Positions 16,277 to 24,872 of a stretch of 64,000 nt of DNA are shown here, one piece after another; the first letter of the stretch is position 1; each line of letters opens with the position of its first letter. A program made the position numbers and the translations under genes. The notes below the pieces were generated by a model, which ran no database searches, was not told the DNA's origin, and saw only the letters and a list, made by a program, of their open reading frames with translations. This DNA comes from Collimonas sp. PA-H2 (lineage in GTDB: Bacteria; Pseudomonadota; Gammaproteobacteria; Burkholderiales; Burkholderiaceae_D), in contig NZ_PDBX01000001.1 in assembly GCF_002564105.1 (NCBI RefSeq), positions 2,914,001-2,978,000 of the forward strand. The letters are read 5' to 3'.

Positions 16277-16799
16277 GGTGAAGTTCCTTTGCTTGCGAAG
16301 TTGACCATATCCGCTTGATCCAGCCGCCGCTGCCGCTCCCAGGCAGCACCCGGCTGGTACGATCCCGCAAAGCCGGGCGCGCATAGATCGACAGCGATCT
16401 GTTTCGCGCTGCGGCGCCGCTTACCTCGAGCCATCTGTGCTGCCGAGGGACTGTTCCTGTCACTTTGCGTAAATCCTATCAATTTTGACAGTTGTTCAAA
16501 TATGAATTGAGGAACAATCTTGCTGCGGACTTCATGTTTGCGGAGCAGCAGATATGCATATTGAACGTTGGAAAAAAGATAAATATCTCGCCCCGTCTTC
16601 CCACCTGAACTCTGCCTTACCTTGATGTCTCAGTACCAGCCTGGATGTCGGATAAACATCTTGGCACGCTACCGCCACCGCCATTACATTAGCGGATCGT
16701 GCCGCCGTCTCAAGATTGCCGGAACTCCAGGCAGTAACGTGTATTCCTTTGTCTTCACAAGCCTTACCTTTCTTAACGAAGTTGATGCGAGGAGAAACA
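16277..16799. other. Intergenic region, no gene recognised
   Basis: About 520 bp with no convincing frame. TTGTTC (16492-16497) and GAACAA (16512-16517) form an inverted repeat with a 14-base spacer, a possible operator for the following operon. The local AT content is raised near 16485-16600, as expected of a promoter region. Confidence 0.4.
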
Positions 16800-18332
16800 A
16801 TGCGAGCTTCACAAATACGGCGTCATCTTGGCAGCGCAGCGACAGCGTTGCCCCGTACCGCGTCACGTGCGTTAACCGCGCAAGACGGTGCCAGCGAATT
16901 CTTGCTCAATCTTGAATTCTCGCCGCGCGACTATGTCGCCTACCTGCTTTCAATCGATGCGGAAATCGAACACTGCCTGATGGTGCAGTACCTGTACGCG
17001 GCCTATTCCCTGGGCGGACCTCAGGTGCCGCCGGTGTTTCGCGATACGGTACGCAACTGGCAAGAGGTGATTCTTGGCATTGCCAAGGAAGAGATGGGGC
17101 ATTTGATCTCTGTGCAAAATGTGCTGCGGCTGATTGGCGCGCCGCTGCACTTCGAGCGCGAAGATTACCCGTGGGATGTGCCGTTTTACCCGTTCCCGTT
17201 CATGCTGCAGCCGCTGACCCTGGATTCGCTTGCCAAGTATGTGTACACGGAAGCGGCAGTGGGCTGGAATGGCGGCGCCCTGGGCGATGAAATCAGGGCG
17301 CGGGTCGCCACCCAGACTTCGAATCCGCACCAGGTCGCGGAATTATTCGACACGCTGATTCCGCTGGTGGAAGACCCGCTGTATCTGCCCGACTATGTAT
17401 TCCAGCCCGACACTTTTTCATGCCAGGCTAATTTCGCCGAATGGGGGCGGGGCTACCAGGGCGGCAACCGCGGCAACAGCGAAGGCAGGAGCGTAGGCAA
17501 GACGCCGGACGTGCTGGTGGTCCCTGTGACTTGCCGCGACGATGCGGTGAACGCCTTGAAGGCAATCGCCAAGCAAGGGGAAGCCCCGCATGGATCGGAA
17601 CCGTCGCATTTTGTGCGGTTTTTGCGCGTGTACGTTGAAATGCGCGCGGCGCAGAACAATCAACCCTGCAGCCTTGAGCAGTGGAACAATGCGCGCCCGG
17701 ATGATTTCCTGGCGGATGCATGGGCGCACTCCTACCCTGACATCGGCGCGGCGCTCCAGGCCAGCCACGGGACATGGAGTGCATCGCGCCCGGTTGCGAT
17801 CAATCCCTATGTGTCGCTCGATACCGACGAAGAGCCGGAGCAAGGGGGCACGCCGGCTACGGCAATCACCGATCCGGAATCGGCACTGTGGGCGACGCTG
17901 CACAATGTGCGCTATCGCATGCTGCTGACCTATCTGATCCACAGCTTCACGCTGTACGGCGGCTTGAATGCAGCGGGATTGATCACGCCACGCGGCACAA
18001 TTGTGAATGCTACGTTCGGGGAAATGTATAACCTGCGCGCCATCTCGGAAGTCCTGATGCAATCCCCGGTTTCTGCGACGGATCCCAATGCAGGATTCGC
18101 CGGTCCGCCATTCCAGATGCCCTACACACTGAACAGCCCGTTCGGTGAAGCCGACCGCTGGATCGGTCATCTCGACCTGCTCACCGCTTCCGAGGGCTTG
18201 ATTGCGGCCCTGCTGGCGACCAGCAGCCCGGCCCGGCATGCCTACCTGCACAGTTTGCGCGAAGCGGATAAAAGCATGATCGCGATTGCGAAGCGCATTT
18301 TGTCCGGCAGCATCGATCCCGCCTTACTTTAG
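16800..18332 (+). CDS. Ferritin-like protein related to iminophenyl-pyruvate dimer synthase
   Basis: A 510-residue protein. The start at 16800 follows AGGAG; the upstream in-frame part has no such signal. The first helix, IDAEIEHCLMVQYLYAAYSL, closely resembles the ferritin-like domain of VioB (ELSVMLQYLYAAYSI), and GIAKEEMGHL gives an ExxH-type metal-binding helix, so it fits the PF12902 type. VioB/RebD-like enzymes dimerise imino acids, but many members of this domain family have unknown roles. It opens an operon with a LodA-like pair, a radical SAM protein and an FAD enzyme, so a role in oxidising or modifying that oxidase is likelier than pigment synthesis. Confidence 0.75.
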   Translation: MRASQIRRHLGSAATALPRTASRALTAQDGASEFLLNLEFSPRDYVAYLLSIDAEIEHCLMVQYLYAAYSLGGPQVPPVFRDTVRNWQEVILGIAKEEMGHLISVQNVLRLIGAPLHFEREDYPWDVPFYPFPFMLQPLTLDSLAKYVYTEAAVGWNGGALGDEIRARVATQTSNPHQVAELFDTLIPLVEDPLYLPDYVFQPDTFSCQANFAEWGRGYQGGNRGNSEGRSVGKTPDVLVVPVTCRDDAVNALKAIAKQGEAPHGSEPSHFVRFLRVYVEMRAAQNNQPCSLEQWNNARPDDFLADAWAHSYPDIGAALQASHGTWSASRPVAINPYVSLDTDEEPEQGGTPATAITDPESALWATLHNVRYRMLLTYLIHSFTLYGGLNAAGLITPRGTIVNATFGEMYNLRAISEVLMQSPVSATDPNAGFAGPPFQMPYTLNSPFGEADRWIGHLDLLTASEGLIAALLATSSPARHAYLHSLREADKSMIAIAKRILSGSIDPALL

Positions 18333-18341
18333 GAGCCCGCC

Positions 18342-19757
18342 ATGCCGATCTTAGAACTCCGCATCCTGCCGCCCATCGCCATCGGACGCTTGGGAGCTGC
18401 AGCAACACCGCTGGAAGCGTTTGACCTGGAAGTCAATCCCGATCAGCCGTTTGACTACCGCCGGATCGTGCCGCGCCCGAGCTTTGACGTCGATCCGGCG
18501 AGCGGCGAAATCCTGCGCAGTTATGTACCGGACACCATCCGCTTCAAGGATGAAAACAAGAAAATCCGGCCGGTCGCACCTTTCCTGGAAGTCTATGCGC
18601 GCACCAGCGAGCTGCCGGAAGAACTGCAGCCATTGACGCTGGCCTTGCTGCAAGCGGAAAACCTGGACCTGAGCGCGCTGCATTGGGATATCGATCTGGG
18701 CAACATCAAGATCTACCGCCGCACCAATAATAAAAACGACAAGATCCACGCCAGCCTGCATACCCTGAAAGACCATCAGCGCCATGCGATGGAAGGCCAT
18801 TGTCCCAATTTTCACCCACGCAAAAAACTGCCGCTTGGCTACATCCAGTTCATCAAACCGAGCGCGCTATTCCCGGAAATCCGGCTGCGCTATACGCCGG
18901 CTGCCGGCATTGTGTATGGCACCCGGATGAAACGGCGCGAATCGTACCAGGACCTGGAGTTGCACGATGATCCGGTGATCGATCACGAAGACCTGGTGCT
19001 GTACGACGAAAAAAACGGCGACTGGCTGAACTACACCGAAAGCACCGGCCCGACGCTTACCAACCCGGCCGGCATCTACGCCGGCTACGCCGATAAAGAC
19101 GGCAACCAGGTCAGCTGGGGCTACCTTGACGATGAATGCGACGGCGTCGCGCGCATCGGCTTGACGCGCAAGGATGGCAGCCAGTTATGGGCGCACGGCT
19201 ATATCGGCGCCGGGCCGCCGGCGTTCGCGCCGGACACGCTGCCGATCCGGGTCGTGTCGGACGAAATGGAGCAAATCCTGTACGGCCCGGAAGTGGCGGA
19301 AGAAAGCGTGTCGCTCGACGCCGCAACGGAAATCGTATTACGGGCCCTGGAAACGGTGCGACTGATGAATTCGGCCGTGATGAACGGCAACCCATTCAAT
19401 GGGCAACTGAACGTGGCGAGCACCATGGTGCGGCAAAACAGCGCCGATTTCGAACGCTATTACGAACCGATTGCAGCTCCATCCATCGTCGACAACCTCG
19501 CCTTGCGCGCCTTGCATGAGCGGGTATTCAGCACCTTGAGCGCCGGTGGCGCGCCATGGTTCGCCAAGGTATTGCGCCAGCCTGAGGAAATCGGCGACCT
19601 GTCGTCGGAAGGATTGCGCAAGATGCCGGCCCTGATGCGCGGCGCCGATGGCCGCAGCCTGACCCTGACCCGGCGTCACATCAACATGGTGATCAAGGCC
19701 GCGCGCAATGCGATGTTTGGCCAAACCAATCCAGACGGAGACAAAAATGTCCGGTAA
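18342..19757 (+). CDS. LodA/GoxA-like protein, N-terminal module
   Basis: A 471-residue protein. Its start (ILPPIAIGRLGAAATPLEAF) parallels the LodA opening FHPAIGVARVGNS. A later stretch, GYLDDECDGVARI and PPAFAPDTLPIRVVSDEM, fits the LodA region before the catalytic domain. LodA-type oxidases, which carry a cysteine tryptophylquinone (CTQ) cofactor, are about 700-730 residues. This protein plus the next (471 + 274 = 745) adds up to one whole enzyme, so I read it as the N-terminal part of a split LodA. It ends inside the first codons of the next gene, with an 11-bp overlap. The family assignment is from remembered motifs and should be checked. Confidence 0.55.
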   Translation: MPILELRILPPIAIGRLGAAATPLEAFDLEVNPDQPFDYRRIVPRPSFDVDPASGEILRSYVPDTIRFKDENKKIRPVAPFLEVYARTSELPEELQPLTLALLQAENLDLSALHWDIDLGNIKIYRRTNNKNDKIHASLHTLKDHQRHAMEGHCPNFHPRKKLPLGYIQFIKPSALFPEIRLRYTPAAGIVYGTRMKRRESYQDLELHDDPVIDHEDLVLYDEKNGDWLNYTESTGPTLTNPAGIYAGYADKDGNQVSWGYLDDECDGVARIGLTRKDGSQLWAHGYIGAGPPAFAPDTLPIRVVSDEMEQILYGPEVAEESVSLDAATEIVLRALETVRLMNSAVMNGNPFNGQLNVASTMVRQNSADFERYYEPIAAPSIVDNLALRALHERVFSTLSAGGAPWFAKVLRQPEEIGDLSSEGLRKMPALMRGADGRSLTLTRRHINMVIKAARNAMFGQTNPDGDKNVR

Positions 19758-20571
19758 AAACTTGACGATCCGCGCCAGCAACCTGACGGCGCAAATCCAT
19801 CATCGCGGCGCAGGGAATCCGGCCTCGGTGCTGCCACGCAGCGCCATCTCCAACTGCTTCCCAGGGCTCGAATTCGATTTCCGGAATTTATGGCGGCGTG
19901 CTTTCGAAGGCATCGTTCTGGTTGAAAACAACAACTACGTCGTCGAAGCCGATCCGCAATTCCAGCATCTGGCGACACGCCGCTTGCTGCGCTTTGCCGG
20001 CCTGGATGTCGGCACCATGGTCGCTACCAGCGGACCGGTAATGCCGAATGGTTCCTCCGGCACCTTGGCCAGTTCCGCCAATCCGAATGCGGTCTCGTTC
20101 ATGGAATGGTCGAATTCCTTCGCCCGCATCATGCACTTGCAGGGGCAGGTGGTTGAGTGTGAATTTACCGCCTATGCCGGCGCCACCGATGAAGTGCTGC
20201 TAACGTCGGAAACCGAAACGCTGAAGGTTAGTCTGACCATGCGCCGTTTCTTTGAAGACGAAACCGCCACCATCAACAGCGACATGCTGCAACCGGGGGA
20301 GTTGACCCAAGGTTTGTGTGCGCCCTGGCAAAACGACTATCGCGAATGCGCCTGCTATTACTGGGCCGCGTCACGTCCGGACTATGTGAACGTGGAGCCG
20401 GGCCAGGACGGTCTTTCCAAAGGCGATATGTGGTTTGCAAAGAAACGCACCGGCACTTACATTCCAGATAATCGGGTCGATACCCGTCTGTGGTCTTACG
20501 ATGACTTATTCAAATCCTGGCAAGAGGATCTGCAGTTCGTCATCCGCGGGAAAGATGCTGATGAAGCTTGA
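19747..20571 (+). CDS. LodA-like protein, C-terminal (putative CTQ-bearing) module
   Basis: A 274-residue protein in the +1 frame relative to the previous gene. Its own GGAG lies seven bases before the ATG at 19747, so it is translated separately. GELTQGLCAPWQNDYRECACYYW (about 184-206) resembles the LodA region ELTKALALPWQADF that contains the tryptophan converted to CTQ. W194 is then the candidate quinone tryptophan, and C138, 56 residues upstream, a candidate partner (the spacing in LodA is 65). Several other cysteines (C37, C191, C201, C203) could be sites for the adjacent radical SAM enzyme. This is motif-level inference. Confidence 0.55.
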   Translation: MSGKNLTIRASNLTAQIHHRGAGNPASVLPRSAISNCFPGLEFDFRNLWRRAFEGIVLVENNNYVVEADPQFQHLATRRLLRFAGLDVGTMVATSGPVMPNGSSGTLASSANPNAVSFMEWSNSFARIMHLQGQVVECEFTAYAGATDEVLLTSETETLKVSLTMRRFFEDETATINSDMLQPGELTQGLCAPWQNDYRECACYYWAASRPDYVNVEPGQDGLSKGDMWFAKKRTGTYIPDNRVDTRLWSYDDLFKSWQEDLQFVIRGKDADEA

Positions 20572-22000
20572 TCAGGCGGCGCCGCACGCTTGCAGCCGGA
20601 CTCCCGCAGCATCGGCCGCTGCCGCGTCGGCAGCCGGCATGGCCCCCGCGCTGGCAGCACGTATCGCCGAGGCTTCACGGCCACGGCAACGCGACGCCCA
20701 TCTGATCGAAGATGCGCAAGGCGCACAGCTGCTGGTGGTGAACGGCAGTCGTTTATTCCATTTGCCGCCCGCACTGGCAGCCGAATTTCGGGCAGCGCTG
20801 GATGGCATGGACGACTCCGTCGTGCAAGGCTTGATCGCCAGCAGCGGCTTGCAATCGGCGCCGCTGATCGACGATACGCCGCTGGCTGCGCCGCCGGTGC
20901 ATGCCTTGTCGCTGGCGATTGCACAGAAGTGCAATCTTGGATGTACCTATTGTTACGCACAGCAGGGCGAGTTTGGCGGCAAAGCCAAAAACATGGAATT
21001 GGAGACGGCCAAGCAAGCCGTCGACCTGTTGCTGGCCAAGGCCGCGCCCGGATCCAAGGTTAGCCTGGCTTTCATGGGCGGCGAGCCGCTGGCCAATCGT
21101 CCGGCGCTGCGTGCAGTCACCCGCTATGCACAAGAACAGGCCGGGCAACGCTCAGTCGATTGCCGGTTTTCGATCACGACCAATGGCAGTCTATTGCAAA
21201 CGGACGATGCCGATTTTTTCGAGGAACACGGTTTTGCCGTTACCGTCAGCCTGGATGGCCCGGCCGAGCAGCACAACCGCTTGCGGCCCTTTAAAGGCGG
21301 CAAAGGCTCTTTTGATCAGATCATCGAACGTGTGGCGCCGCTGCTGGAGCAGCAACGCCGGATGCAAGTATCGGCGAGGGTGACCGTCACGCCATTCAAT
21401 CTGAACCTGCCGCGCACGCTGGATTTATTCATCGATATGGGCTTCCATAGCGTCGGCTTTTCGCCACTGTTGCGAGCCTCCAACGGACAGGCGGAAATGG
21501 CACCGGAGGATATGGAAGACATGTTGCAGGGGATGATCGCCTGCGGCCTGGCGTTTGAACAGAATGTCATGCTGGGGCGGCGCTACCCCTTCATGAATAT
21601 GCAAAATGCCCTGCGTGAAATTCAGCGCGGCACGCATCGTCCTTACCCCTGCGGCGCCGGCGCCGGTTATTTCGGCGTTTCTGCTGAAGGCGAACTTTCG
21701 GCCTGCCATCGCTTTGTCGGCGATGAGGCTGGCAAGATGGGCGATCTTGCCACAGGCGTCGACGCCGGCCGCCAGACCGTATGGCTGGAACAACGCCACG
21801 TACACCAGCAACAGCCCTGCAATTCCTGCTGGGCGCGCTATATGTGCGGCGGCGGCTGCCATCATGAAGTACTGGCGCGCGGCCGCAGCGCCTGCGACTA
21901 CATCCGCGGCTGGCTGCATTACACCATCGGTGCACACGGCCGCCTCGGCCAGCTCGCGCCAGCCTGGTTTGCCGGCTCCGACAGCGCACACACGGGGTGA
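20561..22000 (+). CDS. Radical SAM/SPASM maturase
   Basis: A 479-residue radical SAM protein. The [4Fe-4S] motif is C124-N-L-G-C128-T-Y-C131. A C-terminal SPASM region contains CGAGAGYFGVSAEGELSACHRF, then PCNSCWARYMCGGGCHHE, the usual auxiliary-cluster cysteines. The layout is that of peptide-modifying enzymes such as QhpD, which forms thioether cross-links in quinohemoprotein amine dehydrogenase. The exact start is uncertain (20555 or 20561); it overlaps the previous gene either way. Its context with a CTQ-like protein and an FAD monooxygenase suggests that it modifies the LodA-like subunit. Confidence 0.85.
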   Translation: MKLDQAAPHACSRTPAASAAAASAAGMAPALAARIAEASRPRQRDAHLIEDAQGAQLLVVNGSRLFHLPPALAAEFRAALDGMDDSVVQGLIASSGLQSAPLIDDTPLAAPPVHALSLAIAQKCNLGCTYCYAQQGEFGGKAKNMELETAKQAVDLLLAKAAPGSKVSLAFMGGEPLANRPALRAVTRYAQEQAGQRSVDCRFSITTNGSLLQTDDADFFEEHGFAVTVSLDGPAEQHNRLRPFKGGKGSFDQIIERVAPLLEQQRRMQVSARVTVTPFNLNLPRTLDLFIDMGFHSVGFSPLLRASNGQAEMAPEDMEDMLQGMIACGLAFEQNVMLGRRYPFMNMQNALREIQRGTHRPYPCGAGAGYFGVSAEGELSACHRFVGDEAGKMGDLATGVDAGRQTVWLEQRHVHQQQPCNSCWARYMCGGGCHHEVLARGRSACDYIRGWLHYTIGAHGRLGQLAPAWFAGSDSAHTG

Positions 22001-22001
22001 C

Positions 22002-23486
22002 ATGCAGCATCAGGCTGATATGTTCATCATCGGCGCGGGCCCGGCCGGCTTGTGTGCGGCGCTGCGTTTGCAGCAACTCGGCTATCGCGTTGTGCTGATC
22101 GAACGCAGCGCTGCCTGGCCACGGCCCCAGATTGGCGAAGCCCTGACCCCCGGCGTAAAAAACATTATCGACTTTCTGGACGCCAACCAGGCCCTGGAGA
22201 AAGTGCCCCACCTGACCCGTTTGCCAACCCGCCTGAGCTGGCGCAGCAGGACTGCCGAAACGGTAGTCCACGCCGACGCCGCGGTAGTCGATCGTTCGGC
22301 CCTCGATGCGGCCTTGCTGCAACTGGCGATTGCACGTGGTGTAGAAGTGCACCAGCCAGCCAGTCTCGATAGCGTTGCCGGCAGCGCAGGAGACTGGCGA
22401 CTGGTTTTTTCAACGCCAGGCGCCGTGCATCAAGTGCATGCCCGGATGATTCTGGATGCCCATGGACGTCAAAGCAGCCAACCCCGGCAATTGCTGTGTG
22501 CGCCGCGTTTATCCGCCATGTGGGCAGAAATTGCGGAAAGCGACATCCCGTCCGAATTAGCGCATGTCACTCAGGTGGAAGCGCTGGAGCAAGGCTGGCT
22601 GTGGGGCACCCGCCTGCCGGACCGGCGTTATCGCATCATGCTGCTATCCGATCCAGTTACTTCCCGCCAGCTCAGTTCCAGCCGGCCCGAATCGTGGCTG
22701 CGCCATAATTGCAGCGCAAGCAGCTTGTTCGCCAGCGTGGCCCAGCAGCCACTTTGCAGTCCCTTGCAAATGTGTGTGGCGACGCCGTATGTGGCGATCG
22801 ACAGCTGGCAGGACGGCCGTCTAAAACTTGGCGACGCGGCATTTGCCTTAGACCCGATATCATCGTCCGGAGTAGAAAAGGCGATGCGGTTTTCATTGCA
22901 GGCAGCGATAGCGATTCACACCTTGCTGCAGGCTGGTAATGCGGCGCAACGAACCCTGGCGCATGATTTTTACCGGCAGCGCTTGATTGAAACCCATGCC
23001 CGCCATCATTTCTGGACGGCGGCATATTATAAGCAGGCCTGGTGCAGCCAGCAGCCATTCTGGCAGGAGCGCTCAACGCCAAAGATAGCAGCGGTGCCCG
23101 GCAATCACGAAGCCTCGCTCATGATCGAGGCGCTGCAACGGGAAATTGAACAGCTAGCCAATTACCGCGAACCGGTAATTCAAGCCGGCCTGGATATGCA
23201 AACCAGTCAGATGATTCGCTTCCATCACCTGGTGCAGATAGTTTCGCTTCCCTGCGTAACGGGCGACAAAGTCGAATTGCTGCCTGCCATGCGGCATCCG
23301 CACCTGGAACGCCCGCTGGCGTTTTGGGAAAACGAAGCGATACTGCCGCGCCTAGGGATTTTATCGCAAAAAACCACGCTATCTTCAATGCTCGACATAC
23401 TGGGTCAATCCATGCCCCTTCAAAAAGCCCGGCGTTTGCTGACCTGGCTGTGGCAGCGTGGACTAGTGGAAATTGTGAGCGATTGA
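22002..23486 (+). CDS. FAD-dependent monooxygenase (LodB/QhpG-like)
   Basis: A 494-residue flavoprotein. The dinucleotide fold opens with MFIIGAGPAGL (GxGxxG at 11-16), then VVLIERS, and the second FAD-contact motif GRLKLGDAAFALDPISSSG is present at about residue 270. A C-terminal extension of about 200 residues follows. LodB and QhpG, needed to hydroxylate the tryptophan that becomes CTQ in LodA and in quinohemoprotein amine dehydrogenase, belong to this halogenase-like group. It starts two bases after the radical SAM gene and closes the operon. A halogenase is the alternative, but the K-x5-W-x-W-I halogenase signature is not evident. Confidence 0.8.
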   Translation: MQHQADMFIIGAGPAGLCAALRLQQLGYRVVLIERSAAWPRPQIGEALTPGVKNIIDFLDANQALEKVPHLTRLPTRLSWRSRTAETVVHADAAVVDRSALDAALLQLAIARGVEVHQPASLDSVAGSAGDWRLVFSTPGAVHQVHARMILDAHGRQSSQPRQLLCAPRLSAMWAEIAESDIPSELAHVTQVEALEQGWLWGTRLPDRRYRIMLLSDPVTSRQLSSSRPESWLRHNCSASSLFASVAQQPLCSPLQMCVATPYVAIDSWQDGRLKLGDAAFALDPISSSGVEKAMRFSLQAAIAIHTLLQAGNAAQRTLAHDFYRQRLIETHARHHFWTAAYYKQAWCSQQPFWQERSTPKIAAVPGNHEASLMIEALQREIEQLANYREPVIQAGLDMQTSQMIRFHHLVQIVSLPCVTGDKVELLPAMRHPHLERPLAFWENEAILPRLGILSQKTTLSSMLDILGQSMPLQKARRLLTWLWQRGLVEIVSD

Positions 23487-24248
23487 TTGTGGCGGAGAGG
23501 GTGTATCCGCTCTCCGGCCGTCTCAAAGCCCGGCGGTATCAATGCCACTAATTAGCACGATTTTTAGAAATGGAATCATGAAGCCGGATGGAATGGCTTC
23601 ATGCTCAGCCTAGTCATCGCTTTGCTCCGTCGTGTCGTACTTACGATGTTTCGCAAAGTCGGCGCCAAGTTCCAATCCTGATGTGGTTTGACGATGCGGC
23701 TACCACAATCCATAGAACGAGAAAATTGCGGCAAGGGCTGCGACATTGTTTACCTCCTGAAGCTAAACACATCACGGGGGATCTCCCTTAACGTGGATCC
23801 GATCCTCATGAACCGCTTCCGTGCATGGGATTCGGTTTCCGCAAGTTCGCGTGCAGCCGTTCGGAACACGAGGAGTTCGAAGAGAGCAGATGAGGTCTTG
23901 CATCTACGATGCGTTTCAATAAGCTAGACGGAACTGTCTGTTTTGACAAAAGTTGATAAATAAAAATTGCGATATCGGTTAACTTTGTGGGCGTTGAAAA
24001 CATATATGGATACAGACAGGGAAATTTAACGCCGCTGATTGCAATGTGATTTTTTCGTGCGTTCGCTTGCTTGCTGGAAGACGCATTGCCTTGCAGAAAT
24101 AAAAGCCGGTGAATTCATCTGGTCCGTAAATATAAAGAAATGCATTTTCTTGCCGCTTGCTGCAATGGTGGCTGCTGTCTTGTCGCGGCGGAGCCATTCA
24201 TGCTGTCTGGCCTGTGCGGAACACATGCTTGAAAAGAGGGGATAAACC
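23487..24248. other. Long intergenic region, no gene recognised
   Basis: About 760 bp between the FAD enzyme and pilL. Frames here are short, without good starts, and match nothing I know. AGAC and GTCT form a small dyad (23926-23939) followed by CTGTCTGTTTT-like sequence similar to that at 14852. The part from 23920 to 24170 is AT-rich and probably carries the promoter of the pil operon. Confidence 0.45.
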
Positions 24249-24872
24249 ATGAATTTGAGAATGGCGGGATCGCGCTTGCGAATCGTTTTTTCCGTACTGC
24301 TGCTAGGCTTCTGGGCGGGCTGTATCGATGGCCATGCCGCGCCCTCGCTGGCGATGTCGCCGGCAATGGCGGATCCCCTTGCCGCAACGCCAGCAGACAA
24401 TACGGTGTCCGCCTTTCCGTCGACGGTCGCCCCTGCGGAACAGCCTGCAATCATGCATCAGCGGTTGACGGACGCGGAACCCTTTGCAAGCACTCCCGCG
24501 GCGCCGCGGCTTTCTGCCAGCGAGCAGCGCAGCGCTGACATCGCGGCGACAATTACCGTGGTTGCGGAAAAAAACATCATACCGCCGGCAACGCCGGTTG
24601 CGGCGGCGCCCACGGCCCAGCAATGGGAAGTCAAAATCTCCGATCGCACATTGAATGCCACCTTCGCGCGCTGGTCCCACAGCGCCGGCTGGCAGCTGAG
24701 CTGGGAACTGCCTGCCGATTATGCGGTGGAAACCCATGCTGTCATCAATGGCACTTTTGAAGATGCGGTCAGCGCGGTAGGCCTCAGCCTTGGCGCGGCT
24801 AATGCGCCGGTCAAGATGATCTTCTACGCAGGAAACAAGGTTCTTCGAGTAATTGCCAAAGGGCGGGGATGA
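24249..24872 (+). CDS. pilL: PilL-like protein with TcpQ domain
   Basis: A 207-residue exported protein. An N-terminal hydrophobic signal (IVFSVLLLGFWAGC) may be a lipoprotein signal with the cysteine at the end. A low-complexity Ala/Pro-rich linker follows. The C-terminal 85 residues (QQWEVKISDRTLNATFARWS to VLRVIAKGRG) are the TcpQ/PilL domain, which helps the type IVb pilus secretin. It is the first gene of the pil operon, and its stop overlaps the pilN start. PilL of R64 is longer, so this is a short version. Confidence 0.75.
   Translation: MNLRMAGSRLRIVFSVLLLGFWAGCIDGHAAPSLAMSPAMADPLAATPADNTVSAFPSTVAPAEQPAIMHQRLTDAEPFASTPAAPRLSASEQRSADIAATITVVAEKNIIPPATPVAAAPTAQQWEVKISDRTLNATFARWSHSAGWQLSWELPADYAVETHAVINGTFEDAVSAVGLSLGAANAPVKMIFYAGNKVLRVIAKGRG

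Noticed and set aside
15227-16384. A 385-codon minus-strand frame opposite the P450
   Set aside because: It is the antisense shadow of a high-GC gene. The plus strand carries the ExxR, PERW and heme-cysteine motifs.
17418-18251. A 277-codon minus-strand frame inside the ferritin-like gene
   Set aside because: Antisense shadow; the product is Arg/Gln/His-rich without domains.
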